A stretch of 6,633 nucleotides of DNA, from assembly GCA_913060955.1 (NCBI GenBank), contig CAJXTH010000039.1, forward strand, positions 1 to 6,633. The letters run 5' to 3'. This document shows positions 1-5,305 of this stretch, piece by piece; position 1 is the stretch's first letter; every line of letters begins with the position of its first letter. Below the pieces are notes generated by a model, which saw nothing but the letters and a program-made list of their open reading frames with translations, ran no database searches and had not been told where the DNA came from. The position numbers were made by a program, and so were the translations under genes. The DNA is from an uncultured bacterium. GTDB taxonomy: Bacteria > Patescibacteriota > Minisyncoccia > SW-4-49-11.

Positions 1-1
1 C

Positions 2-79
2 GCCTTTCGCTACGCGAAAACTTGCACTAGCTCCGGCTTTCTCATCCCCACGAATAGTCCACTGGACTATTCTATATGA
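2..79. repeat. Palindrome-rich intergenic segment at the left edge
   Basis: Two perfect inverted repeats lie here: TTTCGC/GCGAAA (5-10 with 14-19, loop TAC) and GAATAGTCC/GGACTATTC (52-60 with 64-72, loop ACT). Neither is followed by a T-run on either strand, so they are not simple intrinsic terminators. One plus-strand frame stays open from base 2 to a TGA at 77-79 (25 codons), but its composition follows the palindromes and it shows no family motif, so I do not call a gene. The dense short palindromes resemble a dispersed intergenic element; only one copy is in the window, so that is inference. Confidence 0.4.
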
Positions 80-84
80 ACAAC

Positions 85-110
85 ACAAAAACCCCAGACA
101 TACTGGGGTT
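85..110 (-). terminator. Intrinsic terminator of the tRNA-Glu gene
   Basis: Read on the minus strand, an 8-bp perfect stem AACCCCAG/CTGGGGTT (110-103 with 97-90) with a 5-nt loop is followed by a short T-rich tract (TTTTGTG). It starts about 10 nt beyond the tRNA 3' end, the expected place for a monocistronic tRNA terminator. The U-tract is short, so efficiency is uncertain. Confidence 0.75.
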
Positions 111-119
111 CTTATATTG

Positions 120-194
120 TAGCCATATGGGGATTCGAACCCCAGTTTCCGCCGTGAGAGGGCGGCGTCCTGGACCGGACTAGACGATATGGCC
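120..194 (-). tRNA. tRNA-Glu (anticodon CTC)
   Basis: The minus strand folds as a tRNA. The acceptor stem pairs GGCCATA with TATGGCT (a G-U pair at 1-72), with discriminator A at 120. The D-arm begins GTCTAG as in bacterial tRNA-Glu. The anticodon stem is CCGCC/GGCGG with loop CTCTCAC, giving anticodon CTC for GAG codons. The T-arm is TGGGG/CCCCA with the canonical loop TTCGAAT. CCA is not encoded: the bases after the discriminator are CAA, so the 3' end must be added by CCA-adding enzyme. The gene lies downstream of ftsZ on the same strand but has its own promoter-like sequence and terminator, which suggests independent transcription. A CTC isoacceptor normally supplements a TTC tRNA-Glu, expected elsewhere in the genome. 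Confidence 0.95.
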
Positions 195-197
195 ATT

Positions 198-234
198 ACG
201 AATTCCATTATACGGGAATTCGTGGGTTTTGCAA
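198..234 (-). promoter_or_regulatory. tRNA-Glu promoter inside a palindrome
   Basis: On the minus strand there is a -35-like TTGCAA (234-229), a 16-bp spacer and a consensus -10 TATAAT (212-207). Transcription would start near 200, about 6 nt before the tRNA 5' end. The -10 lies in the 8-nt centre of a perfect 9-bp inverted repeat, ACGAATTCC/GGAATTCGT (198-206 with 215-223). This could be an operator for a dimeric regulator, or a hairpin at the 3' end of the ftsZ transcript, though no U-run follows it. Confidence 0.65.
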
Positions 235-237
235 GTT

Positions 238-1419
238 TTATCGTCCCAACTTATTTCGGATAAAAGCGGGGATTTCGTCGATGTCGTCTTCTGACTCAAC
301 GTTTTCCAAGAATTTCTTCTTTTTCTCTTCTTTTTCCTTCTGTTCCGCTGCGGCTTTCATATCTTGCTCTCGCTTTTGGATACGTTCTTTTTCCAAATCC
401 TCTTTGACTGAATCAGACAATTCTTCGTCTCGGAATCCTTTGACACGTTTTGGTTCGTTTGGCTGATCAAATCCTGTTGCAATAACTGTGACTTTGACTT
501 CACCTTCCGGCAACGATTCATCTACCACCGCTCCAAAGATAACTTTGGCATCTGGATCAATATTTTCAGTAATCACTTGGGCAGCATCGTTGATCTCAAC
601 CATGGAAAGATCATTTCCTCCAGAGATGTTAAATAACACTCCATTTGCTCCTTGAATAGACAGATCAAGCAGTGGACTGTTAATAGCCATCTTGGCAGCG
701 CTGATAGCCCGGTCATCCCCTGCTCCAGTTCCAATTCCCATCAAGGCAGACCCGGTGTTCCGCATAATAGCACTCACATCAGCAAAGTCGACGTTGATAA
801 GTCCTGGTACCGTGATCAGATCAGAGATTCCCTGAACACCTTGTCGTAACACATCATCAATTATTCCAAAGGCTTCCGTTACCGGAGTATTTCGCTCGAT
901 AATATTCAGGATCTTGTCGTTTGGGATGGTGATAATGGTATCGACACTTTCTTTCAGTTCCTGAAACGCTTTCTCGGCGATTCGTTTTCGCTGCATTCCC
1001 TCAAAGGTAAATGGCCGAGTAACAACCGCAACAGTCAACGCACCGCTTTCTCGAGCTGCCTGAGCAATTACTGGTGAAGCTCCAGAACCCGTTCCTCCCC
1101 CAAGACCACAGGTGATAAATACCATGTGAGCACCTGAAACAGCTTGATAGACTTCTTCTTTGCTTTCCTCAGCAGCTTTTCGTCCGATTTCTGGATTCAT
1201 TCCAGCCCCCAACCCTCGGGTGAGATTTTTGCCAAGGTGGACTTTGTGTTCTGCCTTGGAGTGGTGAAGATCCTGAGCGTCGGTGTTGACAGCCACAAAG
1301 TCGACACCTTGAATTCCCGCGTCAATCATACGCTTCAAGGCGTTTCCTCCGGATCCTCCTACTCCGATTACTTTGATTTTGGCGAATGCTTCTATCTCTG
1401 GATTTACTGATCGTGCCAT
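238..1419 (-). CDS. ftsZ: Cell division protein FtsZ
   Basis: FtsZ is the tubulin-like GTPase that polymerises into the cytoplasmic Z-ring at the division site. The 393-aa product is normal length for the family. The N-terminal nucleotide-binding region has GVGGSGGNA (19-27) and NTDAQDL (45-51). The tubulin signature GGGTGSG is at 107-113. The T7 synergy loop NxDxxD, which completes the GTPase site of the neighbouring subunit, is N209-D211-D214. After about residue 323 a Lys/Glu-rich linker (about 333-373) looks strongly helical. It is followed by the conserved C-terminal peptide [13 protein letters not shown] (381-393), the docking site for membrane anchors such as FtsA or SepF in other bacteria. 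The ATG start gives the usual FtsZ N-terminus; I see no Shine-Dalgarno sequence before it. The gene follows a glycosyltransferase by 63 bp and is not next to ftsA or ftsQ. Confidence 0.98.
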   Translation of the reverse strand: MARSVNPEIEAFAKIKVIGVGGSGGNALKRMIDAGIQGVDFVAVNTDAQDLHHSKAEHKVHLGKNLTRGLGAGMNPEIGRKAAEESKEEVYQAVSGAHMVFITCGLGGGTGSGASPVIAQAARESGALTVAVVTRPFTFEGMQRKRIAEKAFQELKESVDTIITIPNDKILNIIERNTPVTEAFGIIDDVLRQGVQGISDLITVPGLINVDFADVSAIMRNTGSALMGIGTGAGDDRAISAAKMAINSPLLDLSIQGANGVLFNISGGNDLSMVEINDAAQVITENIDPDAKVIFGAVVDESLPEGEVKVTVIATGFDQPNEPKRVKGFRDEELSDSVKEDLEKERIQKREQDMKAAAEQKEKEEKKKKFLENVESEDDIDEIPAFIRNKLGR

Positions 1420-1447
1420 ATGGATGTTCGTCTAAGGAAAATTGCTA

Positions 1448-1485
1448 TTTATATCAATTATATCGAATCACTGTCTAAAAATCTA
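1448..1485 (-). promoter_or_regulatory. Candidate ftsZ promoter
   Basis: The 63-bp gap between the glycosyltransferase stop and the ftsZ ATG is AT-rich and holds a perfect minus-strand -10 TATAAT (1462-1457) and a second TATAAA (1453-1448). These would give leaders of about 20-30 nt. The -35 is weak: TAGATT at 1485-1480 with a 17-bp spacer matches only 3 of 6 consensus bases. It would allow ftsZ transcription independent of the upstream glycosyltransferase. Confidence 0.45.
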
Positions 1486-2574
1486 CCCTTTCAATACCGC
1501 ATAGGTCTCTCGCGCAGTCCGCTCCCACGAGAATTCCTGGGCGCGAACAAGACCTCGCTTGGACAACTCAGCCCGGAGATCTGCATCCCCAAGCACTTTT
1601 GCAAGTCCTCGTGAAATACTTTGAACAGAATACGGGTCAACAGTATAGGCTGCTTCTCCCGCCACTTCTTGCATGACGCCAATCGAAGAGGTAATCACCG
1701 GTGTCCCCATACTCATCGCTTCCAAAATAGGAAATCCAAACCCCTCATATTCAGACGGATAGGCAACAACTTGAGCTTCTTTCATAAGACCTACCAACTC
1801 TTCGTCTGAGACGTATCCCAACATGTGAATCCGATCTTTCATCCCGAGCTGTCGAATCTTGGCCGGAATATTAGGGATCAAGGGATTCTTAAAGTAGTTT
1901 CCCGGAATATACAAATGAGTCTCTGGCTCTTCGGCCGCCATATCTGCAAATGCCTCTACGAGTCGAATAACATTCTTACGTTTATCAAGTCCTCCGACGT
2001 ACAACACATACTTTTCATGCTTGATTGCATCTCGGACTCCAATCTCTGGATCCTTGGATGAGGCAAGTGGAACTACCGTAATCGCATCCGTCACTCGATC
2101 AAGAACACTCTGGATTTCCTGTTTCGAAAATTCAGAAACAGTAATAATTTCTGGAACATGCTCCAACACGTCTTCCAAATGATCATAGTACCAAGCCTGT
2201 TTTTTATTGGGGATATACTCCGGCATGCGCCACGGGATCAGATCATGGACAGTCATAACCGTTCGTACAGAATCACTCCAAGCAAGGCATTGGTATGGGA
2301 CCCAAAGCACGTCTGCCTTGCGAGCAAACCAGGGCACACAATATTTTTCCCAAATCACTTGTTGGATCAAATCCTTACGCAGCCAGCCCGGAAACTTCAC
2401 CACTACATGTTTCCGAATATGTTCCGGCAAATACTCATAGTCATATCCACTCGGAACATAGATGCTCCAGTCGTCCTGGGGATCTTGAAGGAGTTCGTCC
2501 AAAACATGAATCACATACTGCCCCATTCCGGTCTTTGGTTTGGCCAAAAAATATCCGTTTACCGCAATATTCAT
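1483..2574 (-). CDS. GT4-family glycosyltransferase (GT-B fold)
   Basis: This is probably a nucleotide-sugar-dependent glycosyltransferase for surface polysaccharide or glycolipid; acceptor and sugar cannot be read from sequence. Counting from the ATG at 2574, the product is 363 aa. The N-terminal domain starts MNIAVNGYF and has a Gly-rich TGMGQY segment and a TVHDLIPW motif (about 108-115). ITVSEFSK (about 144-151) is typical of the family. The C-terminal donor-binding domain starts near YVGGLDKRKN (about 192-201) and carries PSEYEGFGFPILEAMSMG (about 273-290), with the E-x7-E pair at E277 and E285. No signal peptide or membrane segment is visible. An in-frame ATG at 2610 would add 12 residues (MRTSTRKIRIDS) outside the family pattern, and it lies upstream of the predicted transcription start, so I prefer 2574. 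It is divergent from smpB and lies 63 bp before ftsZ on the same strand. Confidence 0.9.
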   Translation of the reverse strand: MNIAVNGYFLAKPKTGMGQYVIHVLDELLQDPQDDWSIYVPSGYDYEYLPEHIRKHVVVKFPGWLRKDLIQQVIWEKYCVPWFARKADVLWVPYQCLAWSDSVRTVMTVHDLIPWRMPEYIPNKKQAWYYDHLEDVLEHVPEIITVSEFSKQEIQSVLDRVTDAITVVPLASSKDPEIGVRDAIKHEKYVLYVGGLDKRKNVIRLVEAFADMAAEEPETHLYIPGNYFKNPLIPNIPAKIRQLGMKDRIHMLGYVSDEELVGLMKEAQVVAYPSEYEGFGFPILEAMSMGTPVITSSIGVMQEVAGEAAYTVDPYSVQSISRGLAKVLGDADLRAELSKRGLVRAQEFSWERTARETYAVLKG

Positions 2575-2589
2575 AGAGTCTATTCTTAT

Positions 2590-2619
2590 TTTACGCGTGC
2601 TTGTTCTCATGCTATCATA
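2590..2619. promoter_or_regulatory. smpB promoter overlapping the glycosyltransferase promoter region
   Basis: On the plus strand there is a -35 TTTACG (2590-2595), a 17-bp spacer and an extended -10 TGC-TATCAT (2610-2618). The predicted start falls at about 2625, one base from the smpB ATG at 2626, so the smpB mRNA is probably leaderless. On the minus strand the same bases give TATGAT (2619-2614) as a possible -10 for the glycosyltransferase, with a start near 2607 and a leader of about 33 nt to the ATG at 2574; its -35 is poor. The two -10 boxes overlap, so the divergent genes may compete for polymerase. Confidence 0.6.
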
Positions 2620-2625
2620 TTTGAT

Positions 2626-3069
2626 ATGAAAACGCTTGCTTACAACAAACGAGCCAAATTTGATTACCAGCTTCTCGAGACATTCGAAGCTGGACTTAAA
2701 CTTATCGGAAATGAAGTAAAATCAATCAAAACCGGCCGAGCAAGCCTCAAAGGAGCCTACGTAACGGTACACAAAAACGAGTTATATTTGATTAACGCTC
2801 ACGTTCCACACTATCAAAATCACGTGGACACCAACTACGATCCAGATAGAAGTCGAAAGCTCCTGATGCATCGCAAAGAAATTGACTCCCTGATTGGAAA
2901 AAAGTCCGCTTCTGGCTTGACAATTGTGCCAGTTCGGATATACTTAAAGAAGGGTCGGATCAAGCTCGAAATTTCGCTTGCAAAAGGGAAAAAAGAGTTT
3001 GACAAACGACACTCTATCCGGGAACGAGAAGAATCCCGAGATATGCAACGAAAGTTGAAAAACTTTTAG
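2626..3069 (+). CDS. smpB: SsrA-binding protein SmpB
   Basis: SmpB binds the tRNA-like domain of tmRNA and carries it into the A site of stalled ribosomes for trans-translation. The 147-aa product is close to the family's usual length. The N-terminal NKRAKFDYQLLETFEAGLK segment (7-25) and GNEVKSIKTGRASLKGAY (28-45) are the conserved beta-barrel motifs that contact tmRNA. LAKGKKEFDKR (118-128) leads into a basic C-terminal tail, which in the family becomes helical in the empty mRNA channel. The open frame continues upstream to about 2158, but that part is antisense to the glycosyltransferase; the ATG at 2626 gives the family N-terminus. There is no room for a ribosome binding site between the predicted -10 and the ATG. 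The partner tmRNA gene lies 182 bp downstream on the same strand. Confidence 0.97.
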   Translation: MKTLAYNKRAKFDYQLLETFEAGLKLIGNEVKSIKTGRASLKGAYVTVHKNELYLINAHVPHYQNHVDTNYDPDRSRKLLMHRKEIDSLIGKKSASGLTIVPVRIYLKKGRIKLEISLAKGKKEFDKRHSIREREESRDMQRKLKNF

Positions 3070-3251
3070 CCAAATTATTCCCAACTCGATTGAGAGTCTC
3101 GTGAAACGTCACAAGATCCTGAATCAACAACCTTCGGTCGTTAAAAGTTCAGGATGACATACGAACCGGCGAACAGCCAAAAGAGTATTCCTTCCATGTC
3201 CGGAAGGTTGGGAAACCGCTTGCGGTGTCCCAGGAGGGGTACCGACCAAAG
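3070..3251 (+). other. Structured non-coding spacer between smpB and ssrA
   Basis: No gene is supported in these 182 bases, but the sequence is rich in possible RNA structure. Hairpin A pairs ATCCTGAA with TTCAGGAT (3116-3123 with 3148-3155) and has an inner stem AACAACC/GGTCGTT with one mismatch. Hairpin B pairs CCTTCC with GGAAGG (3190-3195 with 3202-3207). Hairpin C pairs TGGGA/TCCCA (3209-3213 with 3228-3232), then an A-G mismatch and ACCG/CGGT with loop CTTG. CAACCTTC (3128-3135) can instead pair perfectly with GAAGGTTG (3203-3210), which would break A's inner stem, B and the base of C. No T-run follows any hairpin, so these are not intrinsic terminators. A weak promoter-like TTGAAA/TATTCC pair (3055-3060, 3076-3081; 15-bp spacer) overlaps the smpB end. 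It could be a tmRNA precursor leader or an unrecognised RNA. Confidence 0.5.
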
Positions 3252-3621
3252 GGGGATGTATTAGCCTCGACAGTATGAACATTTATATTTGATTAGGTAA
3301 CACGTTGGTACATCGTGTTTCAAAAACAGTACCAGCACATACGTGCAAATCCTTTCCAAACCCGATCTTTCGGGTACGCTGTAGCCTAACTTAGGAGACA
3401 GCCATCAGAGACTTACGAGGTAGCATAGTCTTTCTCTGGTGTCATACCCCATGCTACTCGGATTTGTGTGACCTGTGCGAACCAAATCTCACAACTCAGC
3501 ACAGACCCAAGATGTAATCTTTGAAGGTTTCACAAGCATCTTGGTACACTGAAACCTTCTAAACCTATATCGTCAAATGTGAAGACCATACTACACATGG
3601 GTGCAATTCCCATCATCTCCA
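3252..3621 (+). ncRNA. ssrA: Transfer-messenger RNA (tmRNA)
   Basis: tmRNA rescues stalled ribosomes and adds a degradation tag. The acceptor stem pairs GGGGATG (3252-3258) with CATCTCC (3614-3620), followed by discriminator A (3621); CCA is not encoded. The D-like region contains CTCGACAG. Helix H2 pairs AGTATG (3272-3277) with CATACT (3587-3592) and ACATTT with AAATGT (3279-3284, 3575-3580). PK1 is AACACG/CGTGTT (3299-3304, 3314-3319) plus TGGTAC/GTACCA (3306-3311, 3329-3334). PK2 is CATCAGAGA/TCTCTGGTG (3403-3411, 3433-3441) plus GTAGCAT/ATGCTAC (3420-3426, 3451-3457). PK3 is GATTTG/CAAATC (3461-3466, 3483-3488) plus CTGTGC/GCACAG (3473-3478, 3499-3504). PK4 is CCAAGATG/CATCTTGG (3507-3514, 3537-3544) plus GAAGGTTTCA/TGAAACCTTC (3523-3532, 3550-3559). 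The T-stem ATGGG/CCCAT carries an unusual loop, TGCAATT. It is a standard one-piece, non-permuted tmRNA. Confidence 0.96.
3345..3389 (+). other. tmRNA tag-peptide reading frame
   Basis: The internal frame opens at resume codon GCA (3345-3347), 10 nt after PK1, and ends at TAA (3387-3389). It encodes ANPFQTRSFGYAVA, 14 residues. The AN start resembles the E. coli tag ANDENYALAA. The YAVA end resembles the usual YALAA/YAVAA endings but has one terminal Ala, not two. The bases before GCA (CATACGT) occupy the position of the UAGUC-like element that sets the resume codon in E. coli. The frame is the one that gives a tag-like hydrophobic end. Confidence 0.85.
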
Positions 3622-3642
3622 CACTATCAATAAGAATTGTTA

Positions 3643-4182
3643 ATGCGAAATTATAATCAGCAAAAAGCACCAGTAAAGCACGCACACCGAATCAACCAAG
3701 AAATCACTTCCGAGGAAGTGCGATTGGTAACTCGAGACGGAGAAACACTTGGAATTGTACCTTTGGGAGAAGCACTCTTAAAGGCCCAAGAACAAGGACT
3801 TGACTTGGTTGAAATGGCTCCACAGGCCAAACCACCAGTGTGTAAGCTGATGAACTACGGGAAATTTTTGTACATGCAATCCAAGCAACAGCGATTGCAC
3901 AAAGCAAAACAAAAGAAAGTAGAGTTAAAAGCTCTCCGACTCTCACTCAAAATTGAGAAGCACGATCTGGAGACCAAACTCAAACAAGCCAACAAATTCC
4001 TCGACCAAGGACACAAGGTCAAAATTGACATGAGACTCCGAGGACGAGAGAAAGCATTCCGAGATCAAGCGCGAGAACGAATGCAAGAATTAGTTGATAT
4101 GTTTGGCCAAGATGTCAAAGCTGATCAGCAACTCAAATCCACCCCTCAGGGATTCACCGTAACGCTTGCAAAGAAAGCCTAA
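3643..4182 (+). CDS. infC: Translation initiation factor IF-3
   Basis: IF-3 binds the 30S subunit, blocks early 50S joining and checks the initiator tRNA-start codon pairing. From the ATG at 3643 the product is 179 aa, typical length. The N-terminal domain runs from RINQEI (16-21) through LGEALLKAQEQGLDLVEMAP (41-60) to the signature KLMNYGKFLY (68-77). A basic Lys/Gln-rich helical linker (about 80-97) joins it to the C-terminal 30S-binding domain (about 98-179), with RLSLKIEKHDLETKL, GHKVKIDMRLRGRE and a final STPQGFTVTLAKK. An in-frame TTG at 3637 would add two residues; ATG is preferred. No clear Shine-Dalgarno is visible. The ATG lies 21 nt after the tmRNA 3' end, leaving no room for an ordinary leader or an intervening terminator. 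It heads the conserved infC-rpmI-rplT order. Confidence 0.97.
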   Translation: MRNYNQQKAPVKHAHRINQEITSEEVRLVTRDGETLGIVPLGEALLKAQEQGLDLVEMAPQAKPPVCKLMNYGKFLYMQSKQQRLHKAKQKKVELKALRLSLKIEKHDLETKLKQANKFLDQGHKVKIDMRLRGREKAFRDQARERMQELVDMFGQDVKADQQLKSTPQGFTVTLAKKA

Positions 4183-4207
4183 TTGTGATAGGATTGAGTC
4201 CATGTGA

Positions 4208-4236
4208 TGCGCCTACGCGCAAATTAACTACGTTAA
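4208..4236 (+). promoter_or_regulatory. Tandem small hairpins between infC and rpmI
   Basis: Two adjacent inverted repeats sit in the 68-nt gap: TGCGC/GCGCA (4208-4212 with 4217-4221, loop CTAC) and TTAAC/GTTAA (4224-4228 with 4232-4236, loop TAC). They lie just before an AGGA ribosome binding site (4240-4243). In other bacteria L20 represses this operon by binding leader RNA that mimics its 23S rRNA site. No leader space exists before infC here, so this gap is a candidate regulatory site; that role is inference. Confidence 0.35.
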
Positions 4237-4250
4237 ATTAGGAAACCGGT

Positions 4251-4439
4251 ATGCCTAAGCAGAAAACACGAAAGTCTCTTTCCAAGCGAATCAAGCTTAC
4301 CCGAAACGACAAAGTGGTAGCCATGAAACCTGGACAGAACCACTTCAACGGGAAAGAGTCTGGAAACACCCGACGAGCAAAGCGAAAAGATATTAAGCTT
4401 CCTGTAAGCGTCAAGAAGATCAAGCGATCATTGAGCTAA
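4251..4439 (+). CDS. rpmI: 50S ribosomal protein L35 (bL35)
   Basis: L35 is a small, very basic protein of the large ribosomal subunit. The 62-aa product has the family pattern: MPKQKTRKSLSKRIKLT at the N-terminus, GQNHFNGKESGNTRRAKR in the middle and VKKIKRSL at the C-terminus. About a third of the residues are Lys or Arg. The ATG is preceded by AGGA (4240-4243) with a 7-nt gap, a modest Shine-Dalgarno sequence. It lies 68 nt after infC and 26 nt before rplT, the conserved order, and is surely cotranscribed with rplT. All seven Arg codons are CGA. Confidence 0.96.
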   Translation: MPKQKTRKSLSKRIKLTRNDKVVAMKPGQNHFNGKESGNTRRAKRKDIKLPVSVKKIKRSLS

Positions 4440-4465
4440 TCATCAACCGATAATAAGTTACTGTT

Positions 4466-4810
4466 ATGAGAATTAAACGAGGAGTTGCTGCTAACAAGCG
4501 ACGAAAAAACCTTCTAAAACATGCCAAGGGGTTCAAGTGGCGACGAAAGTCTCACTTCCGAGCTGCAAAAGAAGCATTGCTACACGCATGGTCATATAGT
4601 TACCGTGACCGACGAACCAAGAAACAAGACAAGCGAAAGCTTTGGCAAGTAAAGATCAACGCTGCTACTCGAAATCTTGGAACCAACTACAGCCGGTTTA
4701 TCAATGCTTTGAAGCAAAACAACGTAGAACTTGACCGAAAAGTTCTTGCTGACTTGGCAGAAAACGAACCAAAAGTATTTGAAGCAGTAGTGAAAGAGGT
4801 AACCAAGTAA
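4466..4810 (+). CDS. rplT: 50S ribosomal protein L20 (bL20)
   Basis: L20 binds 23S rRNA early in large-subunit assembly and is the translational repressor of this operon in E. coli and B. subtilis. The 114-aa product has the normal length and conserved segments: MRIKRGVAANKRRKNLLKHAKGF (1-23) in the basic extended N-terminal arm, SYRDRRTKKQDKRKLWQVKINAA (44-66), NYSRFINALK (74-83) and ELDRKVLADLA (88-98) in the globular C-terminal domain. The start lacks the usual Ala in the second position (MRIKRG, where many have MARVKRG). It is the last gene before a strong terminator. Eleven of 14 Arg codons are CGA. No clear Shine-Dalgarno precedes the ATG, so coupling to rpmI translation is possible. 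Confidence 0.97.
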   Translation: MRIKRGVAANKRRKNLLKHAKGFKWRRKSHFRAAKEALLHAWSYSYRDRRTKKQDKRKLWQVKINAATRNLGTNYSRFINALKQNNVELDRKVLADLAENEPKVFEAVVKEVTK

Positions 4811-4836
4811 CTCCTCCTCTACTCCTCAATTCTCAC

Positions 4837-4861
4837 ACCCGCCCTTACCGGCGGGTTTTTT
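4837..4861 (+). terminator. Intrinsic terminator of the ribosomal protein operon
   Basis: A 7-bp GC-rich stem ACCCGCC/GGCGGGT (4837-4843 with 4850-4856), loop CTTACC, is followed at once by a run of six T (4856-4861). It lies 27 nt after the rplT stop, past a pyrimidine-rich stretch, and ends the smpB-to-rplT plus-strand block. Confidence 0.93.
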
Positions 4862-4888
4862 ATATCCCTAGATTCAATATGATATAAT
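4859..4888 (+). promoter_or_regulatory. Promoter of the VanZ-like gene (leaderless)
   Basis: A perfect -10 TATAAT (4883-4888) follows a -35-like TTTATA (4859-4864) at an 18-bp spacer. The predicted start is about 4895, exactly the A of the ATG, so the mRNA is likely leaderless. The -35 overlaps the T-run of the preceding terminator. Confidence 0.65.
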
Positions 4889-4894
4889 CTATCC

Positions 4895-5305
4895 ATGAAA
4901 CGTTATCTTCGTATTATCCCAGCCATAATCATAGTTAGTATTATCTGGTACTTTTCTGACCAGCCAAGCTTAAAGTCTAATTTTTCTCAAGTAGTAGATA
5001 TTTTTCTACGCAAAGGAGCTCATATACTTGAGTATTTAGTACTGTATCTTGCCCTCTTTTTAGCCTATTCTCACACAAGACTTAAGAATATGTCCCAGGA
5101 AGAGTTTCACAAACTCCAAATACCAGTTTTGACTACAGCTTTTGTATTCGCATTACTGGACGAATGGCACCAGTCCTGGATACCAGGAAGAACAGCAACA
5201 CCTCATGATATTGGCTACGATTCTCTCGGATTCTTAGTCGCGTATCTTGTACTATTCGCTCTATGGTGGAGGAAAACTCAACCAAATACCACCTCCCATT
5301 CATAA
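4895..5305 (+). CDS. VanZ-like family membrane protein
   Basis: A small integral membrane protein of the VanZ-like family. Some members, such as VanZ of enterococci, confer low-level teicoplanin resistance, but the biochemical role of most is unknown. In 136 aa I see a hydrophobic segment at 7-19 ending in IWYFSDQP, the conserved RKGAHILEYLVLYLALFLAY (39-58), a third hydrophobic stretch (about 77-89) running into DEWHQSWIPGRTATPHDIGYDSLG (89-112), and a last one at 113-125. The charged DEWHQ and PGRTATPHDIGYDSLG motifs are the family signature. The ATG at 4895 directly follows the predicted -10 spacing, with no Shine-Dalgarno. None of its six Arg codons is CGA, unlike the upstream ribosomal genes, so it may have a different expression level or history. 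It converges on the next gene. Confidence 0.88.
   Translation: MKRYLRIIPAIIIVSIIWYFSDQPSLKSNFSQVVDIFLRKGAHILEYLVLYLALFLAYSHTRLKNMSQEEFHKLQIPVLTTAFVFALLDEWHQSWIPGRTATPHDIGYDSLGFLVAYLVLFALWWRKTQPNTTSHS

Noticed and set aside
281..466. Plus-strand ORF rich in Ser and Phe inside ftsZ
   Set aside because: It is the antisense shadow of the Lys/Glu-rich FtsZ linker.
2575..2610. ATG at 2610 as the glycosyltransferase start
   Set aside because: The extra 12 basic residues precede the conserved MNIAVNGYF start, and the predicted transcription start lies downstream of that ATG.
2158..2625. Long upstream in-frame extension of smpB
   Set aside because: It is antisense to the glycosyltransferase and would add 156 residues to a family with a conserved N-terminus at 2626.
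3198..3207. GTCCGGAAGG resembles the SRP RNA tetraloop region
   Set aside because: The following AAGCAGCC and the matching asymmetric loop of SRP RNA are missing; here the bases form the simple hairpin CCTTCC/GGAAGG.
3196..3264. Mini-ORF of 22 codons starting ATGTCCGGAAGG
   Set aside because: It runs into the tmRNA acceptor and D-region, has no ribosome binding site, and its sequence is explained by hairpin structure.
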